The position numbers were made by a program, and so were the translations under genes. Shown here piece after piece: positions 18,666 through 26,779 of a stretch of DNA of 64,000 nt; within the stretch, counting starts at the first letter, position 1, and each line of letters opens with the position of its first letter. The DNA is taken from positions 186,001 through 250,000 of the forward strand of contig NZ_JAMSHO010000001.1 of the NCBI RefSeq assembly GCF_040147005.1, read 5' to 3'. The notes beneath the pieces are model-generated. The model saw only the letters and a program-made list of their open reading frames with translations, ran no database searches and was not told the DNA's origin. The stretch is from Halomonas sp. H10-9-1. Its GTDB lineage: Bacteria; Pseudomonadota; Gammaproteobacteria; Pseudomonadales; Halomonadaceae.

Positions 18666-19973
18666 ATGAAGAAATCCGGATATAACGTTCCCCACACTCA
18701 GGTACGAGGGGAACCGATGCAGAGCCCAGAGGATGTCGCCGCCATGCTGCGCCTGAAGGCCTGTGGCTGGGGCACCAAGCGCATCGCCGACGAGCTCGGC
18801 ATCAGCAGGAACACCGTCAAACGCTACCTGCGCCAGGGCGGCTGGGCACCCTACGCGAGCCCGCAGCGCAGCAAGTCGCTGGAAGGGCTGGAGGAATGGC
18901 TGAAGGCGCGCTTCCTGCAGCATGCCGGCAACGCCGCCGTGGTCCTGCAGGACCTGCAGCTAGAGCACGGCATCACGGTCAGCCTGCGCACGGTGGAACG
19001 CGCCTGCGCGCCGTTCCGCCAGGCACTGGCCGCCGAAGCCAAGGCCACGGTGAGGTTCGAGACGCCGCCCGGGAAGCAGCTGCAGATCGACTTTGGCAGC
19101 CGCCACATCACCATCAATGGGGAGTCGGTCAAGGTCTTCCTGTTTGTCGCCACCCTGGGCTACTCCCGCCGCCTCTACGTCCGTGCCTTCCGGCACGAGC
19201 GGCAGTCGGCGTGGTTCGCCGGCCTGGAGGGCGCCTTCCGCCACTTTGGCGGGGTGCCAGAGCAGGTGCTGCTGGATAACGCCCGGGCGCTGGTCGACCA
19301 CCACAACGCGGCGACCCGCGAGGTCGTGTTCAACGAGCGGCTGGCAGCCTTTGCCCGTTACTGGGGGTTCCGGCCGGTGGCCTGTGCGCCGTACCGCGCC
19401 CGTACCAAGGGCAAGGACGAGCGAGGCGTTGGCTACGTGAAGCGTAATGCTATCGCCGGCCGGACCTTCGCCGCCTGGGCGGCGATGGAGACCCACCTGA
19501 GCTGGTGGATGCGCGAGATCGCCGACCAGCGGGTCCACGGCACCACCGGAGAGCTGCCGGCGGTGCGCTTCATCGCCGAACAGGCCAGCCTGCAGCCGCT
19601 CAAAGACAGGGCGCCCTTCGAGCAGGCCCGTGAACTGAGCCGCCGGGTACAGCGCGACGCCACCGTGGAGGTCGACACCAACCGCTACAGCGTGCCCTGG
19701 CGCCTGATCGGCGAACCCGTTCAGGTCAGCGTGACCGACGGCGAACTGCGGGTACATCACGCTGGCCGCGAGGTAGCCCGCCACCCGGAGCTGGGCGGGC
19801 GCCGCCAGGTGCGCTGCCTGTCGGAGCACCTGCAAGGCATCGTCGGCTACCGATCACCCAAGGCGGACACCGAGGAGGTCGTGGCGCCCAGCGAGATCGT
19901 GGCCACCTTGCCGCCGGCTGCGCTGCAGCGCGACCTGACCGAGTACGAAGCCGTGGTGGGAGGTGGCTGGTGA
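18666..19973 (+). CDS. istA: IS21-family transposase IstA
   Basis: A 435-residue IstA. An N-terminal HTH (MLRLKACGWGTKRIADELGI, SRNTVKRYLRQGGW) is followed by the rve DDE domain with QLQIDFGSRH (Asp), VPEQVLLDNARALV (Asp) and TKGKDERGVGYVKRN (Glu), and a Mu-type C-terminal domain with VDTNRYSVPWRLIGEPVQV. The start MKKSGYNVPHTQV follows a GGAGGG site. Its TGA overlaps the istB start. Confidence 0.93.
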   Translation: MKKSGYNVPHTQVRGEPMQSPEDVAAMLRLKACGWGTKRIADELGISRNTVKRYLRQGGWAPYASPQRSKSLEGLEEWLKARFLQHAGNAAVVLQDLQLEHGITVSLRTVERACAPFRQALAAEAKATVRFETPPGKQLQIDFGSRHITINGESVKVFLFVATLGYSRRLYVRAFRHERQSAWFAGLEGAFRHFGGVPEQVLLDNARALVDHHNAATREVVFNERLAAFARYWGFRPVACAPYRARTKGKDERGVGYVKRNAIAGRTFAAWAAMETHLSWWMREIADQRVHGTTGELPAVRFIAEQASLQPLKDRAPFEQARELSRRVQRDATVEVDTNRYSVPWRLIGEPVQVSVTDGELRVHHAGREVARHPELGGRRQVRCLSEHLQGIVGYRSPKADTEEVVAPSEIVATLPPAALQRDLTEYEAVVGGGW

Positions 19974-20770
19974 TGACGACGCCGGAGACTGAGCGCCTGG
20001 ACGCCATGCTGACGCGTCTCAAGCTGACCGCCATCCGCGAGCGGCTCGACACGCTGCTCGACGAAGCCGCACGCCGGGAACTGACCCTGCGCGAGACGCT
20101 GGCCTACCTGTGCGAGCAGGAGGTGGCCCACAAGGAGCAGCGGCGCATCCAGATGGGGCTGAGCATCGCCCGCTTCCCGTTCCTGCGCACTCTGGAAGGG
20201 TTCGATTTCAGCGCTCAGCCTGCCGTCGATCCCGGTCAGATCCGTGAGCTGGCCTGCGGACGCTGGATCGCCAACGGCGACGCCCTGCTGCTGCTCGGCC
20301 CGCCGGGCGTGGGCAAGAGCCACCTCGCCGTGGCACTGGGCCGGGAAGCGGTCAAGGCCGGCTACTCGGTGCTGTTCACCACCGCCACGGCACTGATCAC
20401 CCAACTGGTCCAGGCCTATGCCAATGGCGCCCTGGAGGAGCGGCTGAGGCACTTCGCCAAGCCCAAGCTATTGATCATCGACGAGCTGGGCTACCTGCCG
20501 CTGGAACCCGGGGCGGCCAACCTGTTCTTCCAGTTGGTCACCCGGCGCTATGAACGCGGCAGTCTGCTGGTCACCAGCAACCGGGCGGTCAGCGAGTGGG
20601 GTGAGGTGTTCGGTGACGCCGTGGTCGCCACAGCGATCCTCGACCGGCTGCTTCATCACAGTCACGTCATCACCATCCGCGGTGACAGTTACCGACTGCG
20701 CGCCAAGCGCAAGGCCGGGCTGATCAAGCCCGATTCCATCCACCATGACGAGCAGGTCGTCAGAGGGTAA
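19970..20770 (+). CDS. istB: IS21-family helper ATPase IstB
   Basis: A 265-266 residue IstB/DnaC-like AAA+ ATPase. Walker A is LLGPPGVGKSHLAVALG near residue 103, Walker B is LLIIDELGYLPLE near residue 164, and the sensor block LVTSNRAVSEWGEVFGD is present. Translation may begin at the GTG at 19970 or, more likely, at the ATG at 19973 overlapping the istA stop. It loads IstA onto target DNA and grants target immunity in this family. Confidence 0.93.
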   Translation: MMTTPETERLDAMLTRLKLTAIRERLDTLLDEAARRELTLRETLAYLCEQEVAHKEQRRIQMGLSIARFPFLRTLEGFDFSAQPAVDPGQIRELACGRWIANGDALLLLGPPGVGKSHLAVALGREAVKAGYSVLFTTATALITQLVQAYANGALEERLRHFAKPKLLIIDELGYLPLEPGAANLFFQLVTRRYERGSLLVTSNRAVSEWGEVFGDAVVATAILDRLLHHSHVITIRGDSYRLRAKRKAGLIKPDSIHHDEQVVRG

Positions 20771-20822
20771 GGGGGTCAGATTTCACTGTCGCCAGGGGGT
20801 CACTTTCTGATGTCGCTTGACA

Positions 20823-20827
20823 CAGCC
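20823..20827. repeat. Right copy of IS21 target-site duplication (CAGCC)
   Basis: This matches the copy at 18582-18586. Removing the element and one copy restores the codons Arg-Ile-Gln-Pro-Gly-Glu-Thr across the junction. Confidence 0.9.
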
Positions 20828-21038
20828 GGGCGAGACGGTGCATGCCGCGGCGGCCAAGCTGGGGCTCCACATTCCCAAGGCGTGCGGTATGGGTATCTGC
20901 GGCACGTGCCGGGTTGGGCTCAAGTCGGGCGAAGTGGACATGGACCACAATGGCGGCATTACAGAGGAGGATCTTGCCGACGGCTATATCCTGTCTTGCT
21001 GTAGCAAGCCATTGGGCGATGTCGTGGTGGAGTACTGA
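20828..21038 (+). pseudogene. gbcB: Glycine betaine monooxygenase reductase GbcB, 3' part
   Basis: This is the last 69 codons of gbcB, encoding the C-terminal plant-type ferredoxin domain. The cluster ligands are seen in KACGMGICGTCRVGLKSG and in the late Cys of ILSCCSKPLGD. It is in frame with the 5' part once the IS21 is removed. On its own it lacks the FAD and NAD domains, and any product would be a free ferredoxin-like stub without its N-terminal strand. The gene body shows no further damage, so the interruption is recent and could revert by precise excision. Confidence 0.92.
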
Positions 21039-21051
21039 GGCTTGTCTGGCC

Positions 21052-21080
21052 GGCCACCCGGGCCTCGTGCCCTGGTGGCC
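21052..21080 (+). terminator. Hairpin downstream of gbcB
   Basis: GGCCACC-c-GGGC pairs with GCCC-t-GGTGGCC (11 pairs with one mismatch, loop CTCGT) 14 bases after the gbcB stop. There is no strong T-run, so termination is probable but not certain. Confidence 0.5.
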
Positions 21081-21387
21081 ATTGCCGCGTCACCGAGGCC
21101 GCGTTCCACCACCCGCCGGGCCCTTCCGACAGGATCGCGTCGTCAGAGGCTTGGCCGCTGGCGGTCGGCTTCCTCCTCCAGCACCACTTTTTCCTGATCT
21201 CCTGCACCGCCTTCAGTTCCCGAAGGAGGTGGTTGCGAAACCTGCGTGCGTTTAGCGCGACCCAAGAATAAAACGGCCGGTGTTCCCGGGTTGCCTGGAT
21301 TAGTTCGTGAGCTGCATGTGGAATGTCAAATAATGCATCTTCCAATACGCCAAATACTGGAGAGCTATCCAATAGCTTTGTCATGAG
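21081..21387. other. Gap without a confident gene; possible minus-strand frame
   Basis: No known gene is recognised here. A minus-strand frame from 21408 down to 20959 (149 codons) starts inside the DMT gene's 5' end. Its first 70 residues (DSSPVFGVLEDALFDIP, YSWVALNARRFRNHLL) look protein-like, while the remainder reads antisense to gbcB. It may be a remnant of a gene cut off by rearrangement, or chance. Confidence 0.25.
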
Positions 21388-22275
21388 ATGAATAATATCA
21401 ATAGTCATGGTTACGGACTGCTTCTTTCGGCTGTCGGCGTGATTGTTCTGAGTCTGGACAGTCTGTTGGTGCGCCTGGTTGATGGCAGCGGCTGGGACGT
21501 CATCTTTTGGCGTGGAGCCCTTATGGGGTTATCGTTCGGCCTGTTGTGTTGTTATGGTAAACGACTAGAAACGCTGCGTGGAAAACTCGGTGTCTCACTG
21601 GTTTCTGGCATATTGCTGGGGTTGATATCCATTTTCTTCGTGCTTGCTGTCGTTCATACCAAGGTGGCGAACGTTGTTGTGATCCTCAGTGCGGCGCCTC
21701 TATTCTCTGCTATTTTCACGCGGTGCTTCCTGAAGGAGTCCGTGCCATTGCGCACATGGATCGTCATCATGTTTGCCATGCTCGGAATCGTGTGGGTATT
21801 TTATGGTTCACTGGAGGCGTGGGATGTGGCCGGAAATATCTACGCGCTTGCCTCGGCGGCATGCGTAGGGGGAAACCTGACCTTGCTCAGGCATCATCCG
21901 AAGCTGGATCGAATACCCCTCATTGCCCTAGGGGGAGGGCTATCGGCGCTGGTCGCTTTTCCAATGGCATCACCACTGGCGCTGGATCTGAAAAGCTATG
22001 GTGTTTTGGCAATGATGGGGCTCGTGCAAATGCCATTGGCCACAGTGCTGATCAATAATGCAACACGTTATCTGCCGTCGGCAGAAGTGGCGCTTTTCTA
22101 TCTGCTGGAAGCCCTGCTAGGAACGCTTTGGGGGTGGTGGTTACTGAAGGAGTCCCCCCCGAGCGCTACGCTCTTCGGTGGTGGCGTTATTATCATAACG
22201 TTGTTGATCAACTCTTTTCTGGGGATGAATCGCTCGGTTGGAGTAGGCAGCCCTAGCCAAGTTAGAGCGGGATAG
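21388..22275 (+). CDS. DMT-superfamily (EamA) transporter
   Basis: A 295-residue membrane protein with about ten hydrophobic helices arranged as two EamA repeats. The first repeat contains DSLLVRLVDGSGWDVIFWRG; the second ends with LPSAEVALFYLLEALLGTLWGWWLLKE, the usual EamA signature. Such proteins export or import small metabolites; the substrate cannot be read from the sequence. Base composition is clearly lower in G+C than gbcA/gbcB or glyA and codon use is more mixed, pointing to acquired DNA. It lies between the broken gbcB and the creatinase genes, so a link with amine or osmolyte movement is possible. Confidence 0.85.
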   Translation: MNNINSHGYGLLLSAVGVIVLSLDSLLVRLVDGSGWDVIFWRGALMGLSFGLLCCYGKRLETLRGKLGVSLVSGILLGLISIFFVLAVVHTKVANVVVILSAAPLFSAIFTRCFLKESVPLRTWIVIMFAMLGIVWVFYGSLEAWDVAGNIYALASAACVGGNLTLLRHHPKLDRIPLIALGGGLSALVAFPMASPLALDLKSYGVLAMMGLVQMPLATVLINNATRYLPSAEVALFYLLEALLGTLWGWWLLKESPPSATLFGGGVIIITLLINSFLGMNRSVGVGSPSQVRAG

Positions 22276-22838
22276 TCAATTGGCGAGGCCTCCCCAGTTG
22301 GCATTTTGCTGGCGAGGCCTTCTGTCTGGGCCACCTTGATAATGACTCCCTTGGATTCTGTACACCCTACGTGACAAATGCCAGGTGTGCTCGGGGCGTC
22401 GAGGCGCCACCTCGACACCACTCCGCGGAGCTGGTACCTCGGCCAGTGTCTGGAGCGTGCCCGGCACCTACTGATCGAGACCGACATGGAGGTACTCGCC
22501 ATTGGTCTGGCCAGTGGCTTCTCCTCCGCATCCAGCTTTTCGCGGGCCTTCAGCGAGCGCTATGGCCACTCCCCGCGGGAGGCACGCCGGCAGGGCTCTC
22601 AATAGCAGTTCCTTGAAGCCTTTTCTTTTGTCAACCATCTGAATATAAAGCGTATTTCGCTCGCCAATGGGGGCATTTGCACTAGTCATTGGTGCAACGG
22701 AAGGTGTTTGGCCATAGTCATTCGTACCAGCAGTAACCCGTACAACATGGCAAGCGAGGGGCGTCCCGATACCGGCATCTGAGGCCGGAAACGCCTGGCT
22801 GGTATGACGATTCCGTTGACACGAGAGGAGATAACAAC
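22276..22838. other. Degenerate intergenic region upstream of creatinase
   Basis: 563 bases holding an AraC-type remnant (22378-22605, listed separately). There is also an 11-bp direct repeat TGGCGAGGCCT, with copies near 22280 and 22312, and the creatinase leader. A small CCGGC/GCCGG hairpin lies near 22775-22791, and GAGAGGAG precedes the creatinase ATG. No other gene is seen. Confidence 0.5.
22378..22605 (+). pseudogene. AraC/GbdR-like regulator fragment (C-terminal HTH only)
   Basis: About 70 codons matching the end of an AraC-family DNA-binding domain: RRHLDTTPRSWYLGQCLERA, RHLLIETDMEVLAIGLASGF, SASSFSRAFSERYGHSPREA. The second helix-turn-helix and the YGHSPRxxR end are clear, but the first HTH and the entire GATase-like sensor domain typical of GbdR/CdhR regulators are missing, and no start with a ribosome site is visible. 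The upstream 100 bases look scrambled. This is a decayed regulator, perhaps once controlling the adjacent creatinase genes. Confidence 0.75.
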
Positions 22839-24047
22839 ATGCAACTGCCGTCACTTATCGAGATTCCCAACGGCGAGAAAGTGGTACCGACGTTCTCCGA
22901 TAACGAGATGAAGGGGCGCCTCGCTCGCCTGCGCGACTACATGGCGAAGAACGAGGTCGACGCTGTTGTGTTGACCTCCTATCACAACATCAACTACTTC
23001 AGTGACTTCGTCTACTGCAAGTTCGGCCGCGACTACGGCCTGGTGGTGACCCAGGACAGCTTCACCACCGTGACCGCCAACATCGACGGCGGTCAGCCTT
23101 ATCGCCGCAATCGTCTGGGCGACAACATCGTCTACACCGACTGGCAGAAGGACAACTTCTTCAAGGCCGTCAAGCAGCTCTGCGAAGGCAAGCGTCGCGT
23201 TGGCGTCGAGTACGACCACATGACGCTGCAGAACAAGCAGAAGCTCCTCGATGCGCTGGGTGATGTCGAGCTGGTCGACGCCGGCGTGCCCACCATGCAG
23301 ATGCGCATGGTCAAGTCCGACGAGGAGATCGCGCTGATTCGCCAGGGCGCTCGCATCGCCGACGTGGGCGGCGTTGCCGTGCGGGATGCCATCTACGCCG
23401 GCGTGCCGGAGTACGAGGTGTCGCTGGCCGGTCAGGCCGCCATGGTGCGCGAGATCGCCAAGACCTACCCCAACAGCGAGCTGATGGATACCTGGGTGTG
23501 GTTCCAGTCCGGTATCAACACCGACGGTGCCCACAACCCGGTGACCAGCCGCCGCGTGCAGCCCGGCGATATCCTCAGCCTGAACACCTTCCCGATGATC
23601 TCCGGCTACTACACCGCCCTGGAGCGCACCATGTTCCTCGGCCATGCCTCCGACGAGCACCTGCGTCTGTGGGAGGTGAACTGCGAGGTGCACCGCCGCG
23701 GTCAGGAGCTGATCAAGCCCGGCGTGCGTTGCTGTGACATCGCCCATGAGCTCAACGAGATCTTCGCCAAGCACGACCTGCTCAAGTACCGCACCTTCGG
23801 TTACGGCCACTCCTTCGGCACCCTGAGCCACTACTACGGCCGCGAGGCGGGCCTGGAGCTGCGTGAGGACATCGAGACAGTGATCGAGCCCAACATGGTG
23901 GTCTCCATGGAGCCGATGATCACCGTGCCGGAGGGCCTGCCGGGTGCCGGTGGCTACCGCGAGCACGATATCCTGGTGGTCAACGAGCATGGAGCCGACA
24001 ATATCACCGGTTTCCCGTATGGCCCGGAGCACAATATCATCAAGTAA
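22839..24047 (+). CDS. Creatinase (creatine amidinohydrolase)
   Basis: A 402-residue M24-fold enzyme hydrolysing creatine to sarcosine and urea. It is the length of the Pseudomonas creatinase and very similar along its whole length. Characteristic blocks are TSYHNINYFSDFVYCKFGR, NIDGGQPYRRN, ELMDTWVWFQSGINTDGAHN, FGYGHSFGTLSHYYGRE (catalytic His) and VSMEPMITVPEGLPGAGGYREHD. Like other creatinases, it lacks the metal-ligand set of methionine aminopeptidases. The ATG follows GAGAGGAGATAACAAC. With creatininase next door and sarcosine oxidase 10 kb downstream it forms a creatinine to glycine route. Confidence 0.95.
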   Translation: MQLPSLIEIPNGEKVVPTFSDNEMKGRLARLRDYMAKNEVDAVVLTSYHNINYFSDFVYCKFGRDYGLVVTQDSFTTVTANIDGGQPYRRNRLGDNIVYTDWQKDNFFKAVKQLCEGKRRVGVEYDHMTLQNKQKLLDALGDVELVDAGVPTMQMRMVKSDEEIALIRQGARIADVGGVAVRDAIYAGVPEYEVSLAGQAAMVREIAKTYPNSELMDTWVWFQSGINTDGAHNPVTSRRVQPGDILSLNTFPMISGYYTALERTMFLGHASDEHLRLWEVNCEVHRRGQELIKPGVRCCDIAHELNEIFAKHDLLKYRTFGYGHSFGTLSHYYGREAGLELREDIETVIEPNMVVSMEPMITVPEGLPGAGGYREHDILVVNEHGADNITGFPYGPEHNIIK

Positions 24048-24060
24048 TGTTTTAACGACA

Positions 24061-24083
24061 AAGGGGGAGCTCTGCTCCCCCTT
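24061..24083 (+). terminator. Hairpin between creatinase and creatininase
   Basis: AAGGGGGAG pairs with CTCCCCCTT around a CTCTG loop, 13 bases after the creatinase stop, with a short T-rich tail. Probably an attenuating or full terminator, so creatininase may be partly separately expressed. Confidence 0.65.
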
Positions 24084-24112
24084 CTTGACGATAGCGTGCG
24101 GGGAGAAATGAG

Positions 24113-24871
24113 ATGAGCAGTGTCAAGATAGAGAACCTTGACTGGGTAACCTACAAGTCGCTGACGGAAAGTGGTCAGTGCAGAATCATCCTCCCGGTGG
24201 GGGCCATCGAGCAGCATGGGCCTCATATGTCGCTTAATCCCGATGTGCTGATTCCCAGCCATATTGGCGAGAAGGTGGCGGAAAGAAGCAAAAATATGCT
24301 GGTAGCGCCCGCCATCAGCTATGGATATAAGTCACAGGTAAAATCCGGGGGAGGCAACTTCTTTCCCGGCACAACCTGCGTGTCGGGCGCCTCGCTTGAG
24401 AACTATGTATTCGATGTGTTGCAGGCCTATGTCAACCATGGCAATCGCGAATTCATCCTGATCAATGGCCACTTCGAGAACTCCATGCACCTCTGTGAGG
24501 CCGCCGACAGGCTGGTCAACAAGTGCAAGGGCGAAGGCATTTCGATCAAGATCTATCTGCTCTCCTACTGGGACTTCATCAGCGAGGAGACCATCGAGAA
24601 GGTGTTCCCCGACGGCTTCACAGGCTGGGCCGTTGAGCATGGCGGTGTGCTGGAGACGTCGATCATGCTCAAGCTTCACCCTGAGCTCGTCGACATGTCG
24701 AAGGCTGTCGACGTGGAGCCGGCTACCTTCCCTCCCTACGATGTCTTTCCCCCCGACCCTTCCTGGGTAGCACCGTCCGGGACCCTGTCTTCTCCGCTCA
24801 ATTCGACACCGGAGAAGGGAGAAATGATCCTCGAGGAGTGTATATCGGGAATCGTGTCGCACTTGAACTGA
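24113..24871 (+). CDS. Creatininase (creatinine amidohydrolase)
   Basis: A 252-residue member of the creatininase family, which opens the creatinine ring to creatine using two metal ions. The N-terminal metal site is seen as LPVGAIEQHGPHMSLNPDVLIP (Glu, His and Asp ligands). Other blocks are SGGGNFFPGTTCVSGASL, LINGHFENSMHLCEAADR and SYWDFISEE, then WAVEHGGVLETSIMLKLHPELV (Glu ligand region) and FPPYDVFPPDPSW. This fits true creatininases better than the mycofactocin or FAPy-deformylase branches. G+C is lower than in sox genes. GGGGAGAAATGAG precedes the ATG. Confidence 0.9.
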   Translation: MSSVKIENLDWVTYKSLTESGQCRIILPVGAIEQHGPHMSLNPDVLIPSHIGEKVAERSKNMLVAPAISYGYKSQVKSGGGNFFPGTTCVSGASLENYVFDVLQAYVNHGNREFILINGHFENSMHLCEAADRLVNKCKGEGISIKIYLLSYWDFISEETIEKVFPDGFTGWAVEHGGVLETSIMLKLHPELVDMSKAVDVEPATFPPYDVFPPDPSWVAPSGTLSSPLNSTPEKGEMILEECISGIVSHLN

Positions 24872-24882
24872 TTCACTGTCAT

Positions 24883-24907
24883 GGGCTCCGAATCACCCTC
24901 GGGGCCC
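24883..24907 (+). terminator. Hairpin downstream of creatininase
   Basis: GGGCTCCGA pairs with TCGGGGCCC (one G-T pair) around a 7-base loop, between creatininase and the BCCT gene. It lacks a T-run. Confidence 0.45.
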
Positions 24908-24954
24908 TGAGATGTCAGGGATGATGCCAAGTACAATAATAGCGAGGTATCAAG

Positions 24955-26643
24955 ATGTCAGATAAAGAACCGGTCACGGTCCCACGGTTCACGGGACGAG
25001 ACCTCCCCCCCTTCGGGCGACTGGTCATCCAGTTTGCCCCGCCCATCGCCATCATTGCCCTGATCGTGATGGTGCTTCGCAATCCCGATGGCGTCGCCTC
25101 GGTCATCTTCGACCTGAGGACCTACGTCACGGGTGGTTTCACCTGGCTGTTCATCCTCTACTCACTGTTCGCCGTAGCGGTCTGCGGCTGGCTGGCGTTC
25201 AGCAAGGTGGGAAGCCGCGTCCGTCTGGGGGGGCCCAAGGCGAAGCCCGAATACAGCAACTTCGCCTGGTACTCGATGCTCTTCGCCTGTGGCCAGGGCA
25301 TCGGCCTGATCTTCTGGTCGGTGGCCGAGCCGATCATGCTGCGTGACGAGAGCCCGGTCTTCCAGGCGATGGAAGGCAACGTGGCCGGCGGTGGCATCGT
25401 CTGGGCCTATTTCCACTGGGGCTTTACCGCCTGGGCCATGTACTGCGTCGTCGCGGTGTGTCTCGCCTACTCCCACCACAACCTGGGCAAGACCCTGACC
25501 TTCCGCGAGGCGACGGTGGACCTGCTGCCGCGCTGGGCGCGTGGTGGTGCCGGCGTGGTGGTGGAACTACTGGCGATCATGGCCACCATCCTGGGGCTCT
25601 CCACCTCCTTCGCCTTTGCCGCCATGCAGTTCACCGCGGGTCTCACCTCATTCACCGGCGTGACCTCTGGGCCGACCATCTGGCTGTTCGTCATCGTGGG
25701 CCTGGGTACCGCCGCGGCGATCTCGGCGTTCTTCGGCATCAGCAAGGGGATGCGCCTGATCAGCGAGACGAACTCCATCCTCAGCGTCGTGCTGGTGGTG
25801 GCCGCCTTCATCTTCGGCCCGACGCTGTTTATCATCTCCAACGTCACCCAGACCTTCGGCTCCTACTTCGCCAACTTCGTGCCCATGAGCTTCTGGACCG
25901 ATGCGCCGAGCACGGCAGAGCCGCTGACCTCCTGGCAGCAGAGCTGGAACGGCTGGTGGACGGTGTTCATCTGGTGCTGGGTGATCGCCTTCTCGCCCTT
26001 CGTGGCCGGCTTTATCGCCCGCATCTCCCGAGGACGCACGCTGCGTGAATTCGTCATCGGCGTCACCGTGATCCCTTCCCTGATCGTCATGCTGTGGATC
26101 GGCGTTCTCGGCTCCGCGGCCATCTACTACGACGACAAGAGCGGGCGGGGCATCACCGATGCGGTGAATGCGGATGTCGCCAGCGGTCTCTTCGCGATGC
26201 TGGAATCCATCCCGGTGGTGGGCAGCCTGCTGCTGGTGGTGGCGACGGTGCTGGTGGCGACCTACTACGTGACATCCCTGGATGCCGGCACCTACGCCCT
26301 GGCGGACTTCGTTTCCGCACCGAAGCGTGCAGGCGCCTGGTTCCGCGTGGTCCTGGTGCTCAGCATCGGCGCGGTGGCGACGGTACTGCTCACCCTGGGG
26401 GGCAGCGGGGTGGTCGATACGGTTCAGACCGGAACCATCATCGGCGCCTTCCCCTTCTCCATCGTGATTATCCTGATGATCGTGAACACCATACGTCGCC
26501 TGCGCAGTCGCGACAGGGCGACCAGGGAGCTGGAGATGGTGGTCAACGACCCCGACCCCAATGTGGAACTCAAGGTCAGCGAGGAGGGGGATGTCCGAAC
26601 GGTATCCGCCGGCAAAATGAAACCTGGGGCGTCGAGATCCTGA
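24955..26643 (+). CDS. BCCT-family betaine/carnitine/choline-type transporter
   Basis: A 562-residue transporter with twelve predicted membrane helices. The BCCT signature is present: SKVGSRVRLGGPKAKPEYSN, GIGLIFWSVAEPIMLRD, AYFHWGFTAWAMYCVV, NSILSVVLVV and the cytoplasmic-side motif FVAGFIARISRGRTLREFVIG. BCCT carriers import quaternary-ammonium or related zwitterions driven by Na+ or H+. The position directly after creatinase and creatininase suggests creatine, creatinine or betaine as substrate; this is inference. The C-terminal tail is short and acidic/basic without a long osmosensor helix, so it is more likely a nutrient importer than a stress-activated BetP. Confidence 0.92.
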   Translation: MSDKEPVTVPRFTGRDLPPFGRLVIQFAPPIAIIALIVMVLRNPDGVASVIFDLRTYVTGGFTWLFILYSLFAVAVCGWLAFSKVGSRVRLGGPKAKPEYSNFAWYSMLFACGQGIGLIFWSVAEPIMLRDESPVFQAMEGNVAGGGIVWAYFHWGFTAWAMYCVVAVCLAYSHHNLGKTLTFREATVDLLPRWARGGAGVVVELLAIMATILGLSTSFAFAAMQFTAGLTSFTGVTSGPTIWLFVIVGLGTAAAISAFFGISKGMRLISETNSILSVVLVVAAFIFGPTLFIISNVTQTFGSYFANFVPMSFWTDAPSTAEPLTSWQQSWNGWWTVFIWCWVIAFSPFVAGFIARISRGRTLREFVIGVTVIPSLIVMLWIGVLGSAAIYYDDKSGRGITDAVNADVASGLFAMLESIPVVGSLLLVVATVLVATYYVTSLDAGTYALADFVSAPKRAGAWFRVVLVLSIGAVATVLLTLGGSGVVDTVQTGTIIGAFPFSIVIILMIVNTIRRLRSRDRATRELEMVVNDPDPNVELKVSEEGDVRTVSAGKMKPGASRS

Positions 26644-26779
26644 CACCCGACTACCCATCACGCCTTTGAATAAGCTCGCTTGGCGATGGGGTGGTGGGTA
26701 GCCATTAGAGAAGGCAGGTGGCCCGATAGGCGATCGTTATCGCTGTCGGGCCATCTGTCTTCGACGGTTCTGGGGTGGG

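Larger units (their letters stand above)
18587..20822 (+). mobile_element. IS21-family insertion sequence inside gbcB
   Basis: A 2236-bp element with ends TGTCAGGCGACA and TGTCAAGCGACA (inverted), and internal repeats of the GGCGACAC/TGACCCC type near both ends, typical of IS21 multiple transposase sites. It carries istA and istB overlapping by ATGA and is flanked by the CAGCC duplication. Both genes look complete, so the element may be mobile. Confidence 0.95.
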
